Assembly: GCF_004119495.1 (NCBI RefSeq) | Contig: NZ_NRQU01000014.1 | Location: 1 to 64,000, forward strand | DNA from: Flavobacterium sp. YO12 | GTDB lineage: Bacteria > Bacteroidota > Bacteroidia > Flavobacteriales > Flavobacteriaceae | Direction: 5' to 3' | DNA: 64,000 nt | Translations under genes and position numbers: made by a program | Shown: in pieces, positions 27,322-35,603 of the stretch | Numbering within the stretch: the stretch's first letter is position 1 | How the letters are laid out: each line of letters starts with the position of its first letter | Notes under the pieces: generated by a model | What the model was told of the DNA's origin: nothing | Seen by the model: only the letters and a program-made list of their open reading frames with translations | Databases searched by the model: none

Positions 27322-27810
27322 ATGGAAAATAAAAAAGTCATCATTTTAGGTTCTTCCAGAAAAAACGGCAACACAACAAAAATTGTGGACGAAATTGTGA
27401 AAGAATACCATATTGATGTAGTAAATCTAAGTGATTATAATATTTCATATTATGATTACGAAAGCAAAAATATAGAAGATGATTTTTTGCCTTTGATTAA
27501 AAAGATTATCGAAAATCATGATACTTTCATTTTTGCAACGCCCATTTATTGGTATAATATGAGCGGAATTATGAAGGTCTTTTTTGATCGGTTTTCAGAT
27601 TTAATCCGAATTGAAAAAGAAACTGGAAGAAAACTTAGAGGAAAAAAAATTGGCGTGATCTCAAATTCACACGACAATGAAATCGAAGAAAGTTTTTACA
27701 TTCCGTTTAAAAAAACAGCCGATTATTTAGGCATGGAATATTTAGGACATGCGCATTTTAATGCCAATATCCTAAACCAAACAACAAAAATAGAATTGAC
27801 ATTTATATAA
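27322..27810 (+). CDS. NADPH-dependent FMN reductase / flavodoxin-like protein
   Basis: 162 residues from the ATG at 27322. A TTG at 27307, inside the sufB 3' end, is less likely. The flavodoxin-like fold has the phosphate loop LGSSRKNGNTTKIVDEI near the N-terminus and ATPIYWYNMSGIMKVFFDRF, the flavin-binding face, near residue 75. It reduces flavins or quinones in other contexts. Here it sits between sufB and sufC, 11 bp before sufC, suggesting a role in electron supply for cluster assembly, which is an inference. It is not a standard SUF component. Confidence 0.82.
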   Translation: MENKKVIILGSSRKNGNTTKIVDEIVKEYHIDVVNLSDYNISYYDYESKNIEDDFLPLIKKIIENHDTFIFATPIYWYNMSGIMKVFFDRFSDLIRIEKETGRKLRGKKIGVISNSHDNEIEESFYIPFKKTADYLGMEYLGHAHFNANILNQTTKIELTFI

Positions 27811-27821
27811 AATAAAAAACA

Positions 27822-28568
27822 ATGTTATCAATAAAAAACCTTCACGCCTCAATTGGTGATAAAGAAATCCTAAAAGGAATTAATATAGAAGTTAAAGCTG
27901 GCGAAGTACACGCTATCATGGGACCAAACGGTTCTGGAAAAAGTACACTTTCTGCTGTTATTGCAGGAAACGAAAACTACGAAGTTACTGACGGAGAAGT
28001 TTTCCTTGACGGAGAAGATCTTGCAGATTTAGCTCCAGAAGAAAGAGCACACAAAGGAGTTTTCCTTTCGTTTCAATATCCTGTAGAAATTCCTGGAGTT
28101 AGTGTAACTAACTTTATGAAAACTGCAATCAACGAAACTCGTAAAGCAAACGGTCAAGAAGAAATGCCGGCAAACGAAATGCTGAAAGTGATTCGTGAGA
28201 AATCTGAATTATTAGAAATCGATCGTAAATTTTTATCTCGTTCTTTAAACGAAGGTTTTTCTGGAGGAGAGAAAAAAAGAAACGAAATTTTCCAAATGGC
28301 GATGTTGGAGCCAAAATTAGCTATCCTTGACGAAACCGATTCTGGTCTTGATATCGATGCTTTAAGAATTGTTGCAAATGGTGTAAACAAATTAAAAAGC
28401 GAGAAAAATGCAATTATCGTTATCACGCACTACCAACGTTTGTTAGATTATATCGTTCCTGATTTCGTTCACGTTTTGTACAACGGAAGAATTGTAAAAT
28501 CTGGAGGAAAAGAATTAGCATATGAGCTAGAGGAAAAGGGTTACGATTGGATCAAAGCAGAGAATTAA
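27822..28568 (+). CDS. sufC: SUF system ABC-type ATPase SufC
   Basis: 248 residues. The Walker A motif is GPNGSGKST (34-42), the signature [10 protein letters not shown] (about 146) and the Walker [13 protein letters not shown] (about 166). The extended EKKRNE and ETDSGLD forms are typical of SufC rather than transporter ATPases. It powers the SufBC2D scaffold in the cytosol. Downstream, the operon is interrupted by a four-helix-bundle gene before sufD. Confidence 0.96.
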   Translation: MLSIKNLHASIGDKEILKGINIEVKAGEVHAIMGPNGSGKSTLSAVIAGNENYEVTDGEVFLDGEDLADLAPEERAHKGVFLSFQYPVEIPGVSVTNFMKTAINETRKANGQEEMPANEMLKVIREKSELLEIDRKFLSRSLNEGFSGGEKKRNEIFQMAMLEPKLAILDETDSGLDIDALRIVANGVNKLKSEKNAIIVITHYQRLLDYIVPDFVHVLYNGRIVKSGGKELAYELEEKGYDWIKAEN

Positions 28569-28578
28569 TAAGTCTTAA

Positions 28579-28596
28579 AGTCAAAAGTCATAAAGT
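28579..28596 (+). repeat. Direct repeat, left copy, beside the four-helix-bundle gene
   Basis: The 18-bp sequence agtcaaaagtcataaagt is repeated exactly at 28962-28979. The two copies bracket the four-helix-bundle gene. Confidence 0.75.
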
Positions 28597-28607
28597 TGAA
28601 ATAAAGC

Positions 28608-28976
28608 ATGAGTAAGTTTAAATCTTTTGAGGAAATAAATTCTTGGCAAAAATCTCGAATCTTCAATAAGAAAATATATTTGATTACCGAAAATTCTAAT
28701 TTCAAAAAAGACTTTGATTTTGTTAGACAAATAAGACGTGCATCCCTTTCTATATCATCAAATATAGCAGAGGGTTTTGAGAGAAATACAGACAAAGAGT
28801 TTATTTACTTTTTATATGTAGCCAAAGCATCAGCAGGAGAAGTTAGATCTCAATTATATTTAGCTTTTGATTTAGAATATATTATAAAAGAAGAATTTGA
28901 AATGCTTTTGGAATCGATAACAGAAATATCGAAATTATTAGGCGGTTTCATTAAATATTTGAGTCAAAAGTCATAA
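28608..28976 (+). CDS. Four-helix bundle protein, S23 / rRNA intervening-sequence family
   Basis: 122 residues, the family length. Typical motifs are SWQKSRIFNKKIY, VRQIRRASLSISSNIAEGFER (about 40-60) and FLYVAKASAGEVRSQLYLA. The family was first seen in rRNA intervening sequences and is scattered through Bacteroidota genomes; its function is not known. It interrupts the sufC-sufD order and is bracketed by an exact 18-bp direct repeat, the right copy of which supplies its last codons. It looks like a recently acquired cassette. Confidence 0.85.
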   Translation: MSKFKSFEEINSWQKSRIFNKKIYLITENSNFKKDFDFVRQIRRASLSISSNIAEGFERNTDKEFIYFLYVAKASAGEVRSQLYLAFDLEYIIKEEFEMLLESITEISKLLGGFIKYLSQKS

Positions 28977-28979
28977 AGT
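28962..28979 (+). repeat. Direct repeat, right copy, beside the four-helix-bundle gene
   Basis: An exact copy of the 28579-28596 sequence. It overlaps the stop codon of the four-helix-bundle gene. Confidence 0.75.
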
Positions 28980-29090
28980 CAAAAGTTGTAAAGTCTTTTT
29001 CAGACTCAACTTAATTTATGATTTTTTCACAAAAATAGTCGACAATCCAGAGTCTTTCGACTTTCGACTTTCGACTTTAAGACTAAAACA
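28980..29090. repeat. Repeat-rich spacer before sufD
   Basis: The tandem words gactttcgactttcgacttt (29050s-29080s) are the reverse complement of the aaagtc-type repeats before and after the four-helix-bundle gene. They could fold back on them. A related block lies at 34941-35010. Confidence 0.6.
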
Positions 29091-29094
29091 CAAA

Positions 29095-30410
29095 ATGGAT
29101 TTAAAAGAAAAATTAGTATCGTCTTTTATGGCTTTTGAAGAGCGTGTCGATGTACATTCAGATTTACATGACATACGCACAAATGCTTTAAAAAACTTCG
29201 AAAATAAAGGTTTCCCAACCAAAAAAGAAGAAGCTTGGAAATATACATCGCTAAATGCCATCTTAAAAAATGACTTTTCGGTTTTCCAAAACAGGAAAAT
29301 GCAATCGAATTCAGTCAGGTAAAAAAATACTTTTTACACGAAATTGACACTTATAAATTAGTATTTGTCGATGGCGTATTTAGTTCGCATTTGTCTTCTA
29401 CAACGCATGACGGAATCGATGTTTGCTTGATGTCATCAGCATTAACCAAACCAAAATATAAAATGATTATTGACACCTACTTTAATCAAATTGCAAGTAA
29501 AGATGACAGCTTGACTTCATTGAATACTGCATTTGCAATGGAAGGTGCGTTTATCAATATTCCGAAGAAAAAAGTAGCAGATAAACCAATTGAGATTATG
29601 TATTTCTCAACTGGAAGCGAAGCAGCTTTAATGGTTCAGCCAAGAAATTTGATTATTGTGGGAGAAAATTCACATGTTCAAATTATCGAGCGTCACCAAA
29701 GCTTGAATGAAAACCCAGTTTTAACCAATTCGGTTACAGAGATTTTTGCTCAAAAACGTGCGATTGTTGATTATTACAAAATTCAAAACGATAATAGTGA
29801 AGCCAATTTAATTGACAACACTTACGTTTCACAACAACAGGAAAGTCATGCTTATGTGCACACTTTCTCTTTTGGTGGAAATTTAACTCGTAACAACTTA
29901 AACTTCTATCACTTTGGAGAAAGATTGACAAGTACGTTGAACGGAATTTCAATCTTAAATGACAAACAACACGTTGACCATTATACTTTGGTAAACCACG
30001 CAACGCCAAACTGCGAAAGTTTCCAGGATTATAAGGGAATTTTCTCTGATCGTTCAACAGGAGTTTTCAACGGAAAAGTTTTGGTAGAAAAAGAAGCTCA
30101 AAAAACAAATGCTTTCCAAAAAAGTAATAACATTTTATTGAGCGACAAAGCTACTATCAACGCAAAACCACAATTAGAGATTTTCGCTGATGACGTAAAA
30201 TGTTCTCACGGTTGTACCGTTGGACAATTGGATGAAACAGCAATGTTCTACATGCAATCTCGTGGAATTCCACAAAAAGAAGCTAAAGCTTTATTAATGT
30301 ACGCATTTTCAAATGCCGTTATCGAAAGCATCAAAATACCAGAATTAAAACAAAGAATTACTAAAATCATCGCCATGAAATTGGGCGTGAATTTAGGATT
30401 TGATTTATAG
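29095..30410 (+). pseudogene. sufD: sufD, interrupted by a one-base frameshift
   Basis: SufD completes the SufBC2D scaffold. Residues 1-66 (MDLKEKLVSSFMAFEERVDV onward) are read in one frame and end prematurely at 29322. The rest continues without a stop in the +2 frame from at least 29289, through KQENAIEFSQVKKYFLHEID and on to 30410. The two parts join into a normal SufD of about 439 residues if one base is missing around 29286-29291 (a C in CC or an A in AAAA). The C-terminal SufB/D fold (CSHGCTVGQLDETAMFYMQSRG) is intact. SUF is normally essential, so a sequencing error is a real possibility. Confidence 0.88.
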
Positions 30411-30415
30411 TATTG

Positions 30416-30515
30416 TTTAACCGCAAGGTTCGCAAAGAATTACGCAAAGTTCGCAAAGGTTTATTACAAAACTTTGCGAACTTTGCGCTTTTTACTTGGC
30501 GTCTTTGCGGTTAAA
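30416..30515. repeat. Composite palindromic repeat, CGCAAAG type
   Basis: Nested inverted repeats: an outer TTTAACCGCAA/TTGCGGTTAAA (30416-30426, 30505-30515) and an inner perfect 16-bp pair (30443-30458, 30472-30487) built from CGCAAAGTTCGCAAAG. It is the same family as 3015-3071. It lies between converging sufD and the small membrane genes and probably acts as terminator. Confidence 0.75.
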
Positions 30516-30517
30516 TT

Positions 30518-30688
30518 TTATTTTTTCACTCTAAGAACAAATAATATAAATCCAAAAAAAGCCAAACTTAATCCGAGACAAAAAGAAATTGTACTTATTG
30601 GATGTCCCAATGTTGTCGTAAATCCAAATCCTCCAAGAAGCCAACCAGAAAGCATCATAAAAATTGGCACTTTAATTTCGTTTTTCAT
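30518..30688 (-). CDS. Small two-helix membrane protein
   Basis: 56 residues from the ATG at 30688 (MKNEIKVPIFMMLSGWLLGG). A longer frame to 30733 exists, but the upstream 58-residue gene ends at 30693, only 4 bp before this ATG, so the short start is preferred. Two hydrophobic helices are separated by a short TLGHPIST turn, with a basic C-terminus. Function unknown. Probably co-transcribed with the serine hydrolase. Confidence 0.6.
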   Translation of the reverse strand: MKNEIKVPIFMMLSGWLLGGFGFTTTLGHPISTISFCLGLSLAFFGFILFVLRVKK

Positions 30689-30692
30689 TAAA

Positions 30693-30869
30693 TTATCTCT
30701 TAAAGACATTAAATAAGAAGGAAAAGAATCCAAATAAAATCATTCCAAATCCTACGAATAAAAATAATTTGCCAAAAAAAGGAATGATTCTAATTAGTAA
30801 TGAAAACGACAAAATCAAAACAACAAACCCTACAATTCCAATTAGAATTGATTTCAAAACTGGATTCAT
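30693..30869 (-). CDS. Small membrane protein (58 residues)
   Basis: It begins MNPVLKSILIGIVGFVVLIL and ends FNVFKR. It is almost entirely hydrophobic, with two predicted helices. The ATG lies 4 bp after the serine hydrolase stop and the stop lies 4 bp before the next gene, so the three genes form a tight minus-strand operon. No family recognised. Confidence 0.6.
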   Translation of the reverse strand: MNPVLKSILIGIVGFVVLILSFSLLIRIIPFFGKLFLFVGFGMILFGFFSFLFNVFKR

Positions 30870-30873
30870 ACAA

Positions 30874-32223
30874 TTACTTTTTTACAGAAGAAATTATCCC
30901 CTTCAAAAACCCATTAAAATCAAATCCAGGTTCTTCTTCCTTCACTCCCATTCTCACGATAACCATATCCAAAGAAGGAATAATCGCCACCATTTGTCCT
31001 TGATACCCACTGCAATAAAACATATCACGAGGAACATCTGGGAATTTTCCTCCGGCGTTTAACCAAAATTGTGCTCCATATTTTCCTTCAGAAGTATTGG
31101 TTGGTGTTGCTGTGTACTTTACCCAGCTTTCGTCAAGGATTTGTTCGCCGTTCCAGTTTCCTTTGTGCAAGTATAATAATCCAAATTTTGACCAATCTCT
31201 TGGTGTTGCCCATCCGTAAGACGAACCTACAAAAGTTCCTGACATATCTTGCTCCACAATCATCGAATTCATTCCGATTTTGTCGATTACGGCGCTATAC
31301 CAAAAATCTAAGTATTCTTGTTGTGTTTTAAATTGACTTCTTAAAATTCTCGATAATAAGTTTGTCGTTCCTGAAGAATAATACCAATGTGTGTTTGGTT
31401 TATATTTTGCCGGCTTATCCATTTGTACTTTTCCCATATCTTCAGATTGAAAAAGCATTTGTGTAGCATCGCAGATTGTGCTGTAATTCTCTTCCCATTC
31501 TAAACCAGAATTCATGTGAAGCAAATCGTTTACGGTAATATTTTTGCGTTCGTCATTTTGCCATTCTTTGATTGGCGCTGGTTTATAAATATCAATTTTC
31601 CCTTGTTTTGCCAAAACTCCAAAAGCAGAACTTGTGATACTTTTTGTCATCGACCAGCCTAAAATTTTACTGTCTTTATTGAAACCTGTATCGTATTTTT
31701 CGGCAATTAATTTGTCTTTATATAAAACAACAACGGCACGTGTTCTTTTCTTTTTTCCGCCATCTTTATCAAAAGAATCGTCAACGGCTTTTTTTAATTT
31801 TGCATAGTCGACATTTGCGAAAGCAGAATCTTTTGGTTCATTATTGCCATAAGGAAAAGGAAGATTATTAACCAATTTTGTTCTTTTTGGAAGCAGGTAT
31901 GGTTTCGAAATATCAAAATCATCATTAATTAATAAAGCTCCCAAACCTTCTCTATAGATTGCTTTTCTTTCTTTCAATCCATAAACAGATGAAACTGCAA
32001 ATTTTCCAGCATCATCAATTGAATTTTTAGCCAAATCAATCATATCAATATCATTGTCTGTTTTTTCAATTAGATCCAATGGACGATTATCGATAAAATG
32101 TCCTGACGCGACACTTTTTGCTGAGAAACCAGAAATCAAATCCAGCTTCGGATAAGTTGTAAATCCGAAATACAAAAAGGCAAGAACCAAAACAAGCAGA
32201 AATACTTTGAGAAACTTTTTCAT
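30874..32223 (-). CDS. Serine hydrolase, beta-lactamase class C-like
   Basis: 449 residues. The N-terminal hydrophobic segment (4-23) serves as a membrane anchor or signal. The penicillin-binding fold is shown by the SxxK motif in GWSMTKSITSSAFG (about 191), the YSS motif in HWYYSSGTTNLLSR (about 282) and a C-terminal YQGQMVAIIPSLDMVIVRMG. The family includes DD-peptidases, esterases and 6-aminohexanoate hydrolases, so the substrate is open. It transcribes against the suf genes and splits the SUF cluster in two. Confidence 0.87.
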   Translation of the reverse strand: MKKFLKVFLLVLVLAFLYFGFTTYPKLDLISGFSAKSVASGHFIDNRPLDLIEKTDNDIDMIDLAKNSIDDAGKFAVSSVYGLKERKAIYREGLGALLINDDFDISKPYLLPKRTKLVNNLPFPYGNNEPKDSAFANVDYAKLKKAVDDSFDKDGGKKKRTRAVVVLYKDKLIAEKYDTGFNKDSKILGWSMTKSITSSAFGVLAKQGKIDIYKPAPIKEWQNDERKNITVNDLLHMNSGLEWEENYSTICDATQMLFQSEDMGKVQMDKPAKYKPNTHWYYSSGTTNLLSRILRSQFKTQQEYLDFWYSAVIDKIGMNSMIVEQDMSGTFVGSSYGWATPRDWSKFGLLYLHKGNWNGEQILDESWVKYTATPTNTSEGKYGAQFWLNAGGKFPDVPRDMFYCSGYQGQMVAIIPSLDMVIVRMGVKEEEPGFDFNGFLKGIISSVKK

Positions 32224-32410
32224 GACGATTTAGATATTTTTACTGCAATATAAATAATTTATGCTCACGATTTTAGAACTCAATTCACAAATCTATTTCG
32301 GATAATTCAAAAAACAGAATTATTTTTTACGGAATCAATATTTACAGCATCTAACAATGGCACCATAAAAGGAAATTATAGAATTGCTGTATAAACAAAT
32401 TTAGTTTTAG

Positions 32411-32418
32411 TACTTTTG
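32411..32418 (+). promoter_or_regulatory. -7 promoter box TACTTTTG (sufS operon)
   Basis: A TAnnTTTG match 26 bp before the sufS ATG. The second half of the SUF cluster therefore seems to have its own promoter. Confidence 0.55.
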
Positions 32419-32443
32419 TAAATAGATTTTTTCTAAATAAGAC

Positions 32444-33658
32444 ATGCTAGATATCCAAAAAATAAGAGCTGATTTTCCGATACTTTCACAAACTGTAAAC
32501 GGAAAACCTTTAGTATATTTCGACAACGGAGCTACTTCGCAAAAACCACAAATTGTGATTGATGAAGAAGTAAAATATTATCAGGAAATTAATGCCAATA
32601 TTCACCGTGGCGTTCACACTTTAAGCCAATTAGCCACTGATGCTTACGAGATTTCTCGTGGCAAAGTGAAAAATCATATTAATGCAAAACATGCTCACGA
32701 AGTCCTTTTTACTTCGGGAACTACACACGGTATTAACTTAGTTACAAATGGTTTTGCTTCAATCTTGAAACCTGGCGACGAAGTAATTGTTTCTTCACTG
32801 GAACATCACAGTAATATTGTGCCTTGGCAAATGTTATGTGAAAAAACGGGAGCTGTTTTGAAAGTAATTCCGATGAATGAAAATGGAGAATTAATCATCG
32901 AAGAATTTGATGCTTTACTTTCTGAAAAAACAAAAGTGGTTACGGTAAATCATATTTCGAATGCACTGGGAATCATTAACCCAATTAAATATATTATTGA
33001 TAAGGCACACGCTGTAGGTTCTGCTGTTTTAATTGACGGCGCTCAGGCTGTTCCACATTTAAAACCAGATGTTCAGGAATTAGATTGTGATTTTTATGCT
33101 TTTTCAGGACATAAAATGTGCGGTCCAACTGGAACAGGAATTTTATATGGAAAAGAAGAATGGTTAAATAAACTTCCTCCTTATCAGGGCGGCGGCGAGA
33201 TGATCAAAGAAGTGACTTTCGAAAAAACTACTTACGCAGATCTTCCTCATAAATTTGAAGCTGGAACTCCAAATATTGCGGGTGGAATTGTTTTGGGAAC
33301 TGCAATTGATTATTTAAACAATATAGGTTTCGACAATATTCAGGAATATGAACACGAACTTTTAGAGTACGCTACAAAACGTCTACTAGAAATTGAAGGT
33401 TTGAGAATCTACGGAACGGGAAAGAATAAAGCTTCTGTGGTTTCATTTAATATTGATGGAATTCATCCCTATGATATTGGTTCAATAATTGACAAATTAG
33501 GAATTGCGGTTAGAACTGGACATCACTGTGCGCAGCCAATTATGAATTTCTTCTGTATTCCGGGAACAATTCGTGCTTCTTTCTCTTTTTATAACACTAA
33601 AGAGGAAATTGATCTAATGGTTGATGCAGTTAAGAAAGCCCAAACAATGCTGAGCTAA
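32444..33658 (+). CDS. sufS: Cysteine desulfurase SufS
   Basis: 404 residues. A PLP enzyme that takes sulfur from cysteine for cluster assembly. The PLP lysine lies in FYAFSGHKMCGPTG (about 225) and the persulfide-forming cysteine in RTGHHCAQPIM (about 362), matching type II desulfurases of the SufS group. Other landmarks are NIHRGVHTLSQ and HHSNIVPWQ. It heads the second suf operon, followed by a small lipoprotein and sufE. Confidence 0.96.
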   Translation: MLDIQKIRADFPILSQTVNGKPLVYFDNGATSQKPQIVIDEEVKYYQEINANIHRGVHTLSQLATDAYEISRGKVKNHINAKHAHEVLFTSGTTHGINLVTNGFASILKPGDEVIVSSLEHHSNIVPWQMLCEKTGAVLKVIPMNENGELIIEEFDALLSEKTKVVTVNHISNALGIINPIKYIIDKAHAVGSAVLIDGAQAVPHLKPDVQELDCDFYAFSGHKMCGPTGTGILYGKEEWLNKLPPYQGGGEMIKEVTFEKTTYADLPHKFEAGTPNIAGGIVLGTAIDYLNNIGFDNIQEYEHELLEYATKRLLEIEGLRIYGTGKNKASVVSFNIDGIHPYDIGSIIDKLGIAVRTGHHCAQPIMNFFCIPGTIRASFSFYNTKEEIDLMVDAVKKAQTMLS

Positions 33659-33669
33659 AAACCTTTTAT

Positions 33670-34095
33670 ATGAGAATTTTATCTTTGTTACTCTTAACTC
33701 TTTTTATTGGAACGAGCTGCTCCAGTCAAAAAAAAGCAGATATGACCAAAACACAATTGGAATACACTGCCGTTTCAAGAGGTATTTACAAAAAGATAAT
33801 TGTTCAAAATAAAACAGCAACAGTTACCAATGCCAGAAATGAGGAAGCTGTAGAAGCGAAAATTAATGATGCAAAATGGAAACAAATTGTAATTGAGTTT
33901 TCGAAAATAAATTTAGAAAATATTCCAAATTTGAAAGCTCCAACAGAAAAACGTTTTTACGATGGCGCTGCAATTGGAAATTTAAAAGTAACTCAAAATC
34001 AAAAGACCTACGAAACAAAAGGTTTCGACAATGGTTTTCCTCCAAAGGAAATAGAAAAACTGGTTAATTTACTGGTTGATTTTGCTAAAGAATAA
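33670..34095 (+). CDS. Small lipoprotein in the sufS-sufE operon
   Basis: 141 residues. The lipoprotein signal MRILSLLLLTLFIGTSC is followed by SSQKK. The mature part is about 120 residues, charged and mixed alpha/beta, with GIYKKIIVQNKTATVTNARN and KTYETKGFDNGFPPKEIEKL. No family recognised. It is 11 bp after sufS and 2 bp before sufE, so clearly within the operon, although cluster assembly is cytosolic and a lipoprotein would act outside the inner membrane. Confidence 0.75.
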   Translation: MRILSLLLLTLFIGTSCSSQKKADMTKTQLEYTAVSRGIYKKIIVQNKTATVTNARNEEAVEAKINDAKWKQIVIEFSKINLENIPNLKAPTEKRFYDGAAIGNLKVTQNQKTYETKGFDNGFPPKEIEKLVNLLVDFAKE

Positions 34096-34097
34096 TT

Positions 34098-34523
34098 ATG
34101 ACAATAAAAGAAATTCAAAACGAAATAATAGACGAATTTTCGATGTTCGACGACTGGATGCAGCGTTATGAATACATCATTGAACTAGGAAAAAGTCTTC
34201 CGTTAATTAAAGAAGAATACAAAACCGACGAGAATTTAATCAAAGGATGTCAGTCTAAAGTTTGGCTTCAAGGCGAACAAAAAGATGACAAAATTGTCTT
34301 TACTGCTGATAGTGATGCAATTTTGACAAAAGGAATAATCGCGATTTTAATTCGTGCTTTCTCCAATCAAAAAGCATCTGATATCATAAATGCAGATACT
34401 GATTTTATAGACGAAATTGGATTAAAAGAACATTTATCAGCAACACGTGCCAACGGTTTGGTTTCGATGATCAAAAACATCAAAATGTACGCTTTGGCTT
34501 TTGACGCAAAAAACAAAAATTAA
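34098..34523 (+). CDS. sufE: Sulfur acceptor SufE
   Basis: 141 residues, the SufE family length. It accepts sulfur from SufS. The active-site cysteine is in LIKGCQSKVWL (about 51), with the C-terminal ATRANGLVSMIKNIKMYAL. The start lies 2 bp after the lipoprotein gene stop. A palindromic repeat separates it from sufT. Confidence 0.94.
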   Translation: MTIKEIQNEIIDEFSMFDDWMQRYEYIIELGKSLPLIKEEYKTDENLIKGCQSKVWLQGEQKDDKIVFTADSDAILTKGIIAILIRAFSNQKASDIINADTDFIDEIGLKEHLSATRANGLVSMIKNIKMYALAFDAKNKN

Positions 34524-34532
34524 ATTTCTTTT

Positions 34533-34593
34533 GCCACGAATTTCACGAATTGACACTAATTTTTAAATTCGGGAAATTTGTGAAATTCGTGGC
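34533..34593. repeat. Palindromic intergenic repeat, GCCACGAATTTCACGAATT type
   Basis: Arms 34533-34551 and 34575-34593 pair over 19 bp with one mismatch. Degenerate relatives occur near 45960-46045 and the half-site CCACGAATTAGCACGAATT near 6470. It lies in the operon between sufE and sufT. Confidence 0.7.
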
Positions 34594-34611
34594 GAAAAAA
34601 CAAATAACAAA

Positions 34612-34935
34612 ATGGAACAAGAAATAGACACAAACGAATTAGGAGAATCAATCGTAAAAGTTTTAAAAGGAATTTACGATCCTGAGATTCCTGTTGATAT
34701 TTATGAATTAGGATTAATTTACGATGTAATGGTAAATACAGATTACGAAGTAAAAATCTTAATGACACTTACCTCTCCAAACTGTCCGGTTGCAGAAAGC
34801 TTACCAAGAGAGGTAGAAGAAAAAGTAAAAACGATCGAAAACATAAAAGATGTTGACGTTGAAATTACTTTCGATCCGCCTTGGAGTAAAGATTTAATGA
34901 GCGAAGAAGCAAAATTAGAATTAGGAATGCTTTAA
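34612..34935 (+). CDS. sufT: MIP18/DUF59-family iron-sulfur assembly protein (SufT-like)
   Basis: 107 residues, a single DUF59 domain. The signature KGIYDPEIPVDIYELGLIYD and the cysteine loop LTSPNCPVAESLPREVEEK are clear, and the terminal DPPWSKDLMSEEAKLELGM is typical. Family members help mature or transfer Fe-S clusters. Its position after sufE supports this. Confidence 0.9.
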   Translation: MEQEIDTNELGESIVKVLKGIYDPEIPVDIYELGLIYDVMVNTDYEVKILMTLTSPNCPVAESLPREVEEKVKTIENIKDVDVEITFDPPWSKDLMSEEAKLELGML

Positions 34936-34940
34936 AAAAC

Positions 34941-35007
34941 AGTCATAAAGTTGAAAGTTATAAAGTCTAATAAAAGAGTTTATGACTTTCGACCTTCGAC
35001 TTTAAGA
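34941..35007. repeat. Repeat block, aaagtc type
   Basis: It contains GTCATAAAGTTGAAAGTTAT and, inverted, GACTTTCGACCTTCGACTTT. It is related to the repeats around the four-helix-bundle gene and can form an imperfect hairpin between sufT and the DUF2480 gene. Confidence 0.6.
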
Positions 35008-35015
35008 CTTAAAGA

Positions 35016-35525
35016 ATGGAAGAAATCATCAATAAAGTTGCTAATAGTGCTTTAGAAGTTTTTGATTTAGAGGATTATTATCCAAAAGGAATCCGTACAC
35101 AAATTGACATTTCGCAATGGCTTTTGGAAGGATTTTTATTGAAAGAAAAAGACTTTAGAGAACACCTTAAAAATCACGATTGGTCACAATACCAAGATCA
35201 ATATGTGGCTGTGCATTGCAGTACAGACGCTATCGTTCCGGCTTGGGCTTTAATTTTAGTAAGCATCCATTTAGCGCCTTTTGCAAAAAAAGTAGTCAAT
35301 GGAACTATCGAAGATTTAGATGCTAGCTTATATGAAGAAATCTTAAGTAAAATCGATTATTCGGTTTACAAGAACAAACCTGTCATTGTAAAAGGCTGCT
35401 CAAGAAAACCAGTACCAATGCGAGCTTATATTTTAGCAGCAAACAACCTTCAACCCTTCGCCCGAAGCATAATGTACGGTGAAGCTTGCTCTGCAGTCCC
35501 TTTGTACAAGGAATCTAAGAAATAA
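35016..35525 (+). CDS. DUF2480 family protein
   Basis: 169 residues, cytosolic. The family hallmark is visible in DLEDYYPKGIRTQIDISQWL, the CSTDAIVPAWALILV segment and a C-terminal KGCSRKPVPMRAYILAA. Cysteines in these segments are suggestive of redox or metal use. It is commonly found beside suf genes in Bacteroidota, as here. Function not established. Confidence 0.85.
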   Translation: MEEIINKVANSALEVFDLEDYYPKGIRTQIDISQWLLEGFLLKEKDFREHLKNHDWSQYQDQYVAVHCSTDAIVPAWALILVSIHLAPFAKKVVNGTIEDLDASLYEEILSKIDYSVYKNKPVIVKGCSRKPVPMRAYILAANNLQPFARSIMYGEACSAVPLYKESKK

Positions 35526-35603
35526 CTTGCTTTTTCGATCAATTATGCCTTAACCTTTTAAGCGTTTTTAGTATATTTGTTAATACACTTAAACTAAATA
35601 ACC

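Noticed and set aside
28608..28976. Toxin-antitoxin component
   Set aside because: The four-helix-bundle family is not a known toxin and no partner gene is adjacent.
30769..31331. Plus-strand frames over the microprotein and serine hydrolase genes
   Set aside because: They are antisense to the conserved hydrolase and the hydrophobic 58-residue frame, with no recognisable features.
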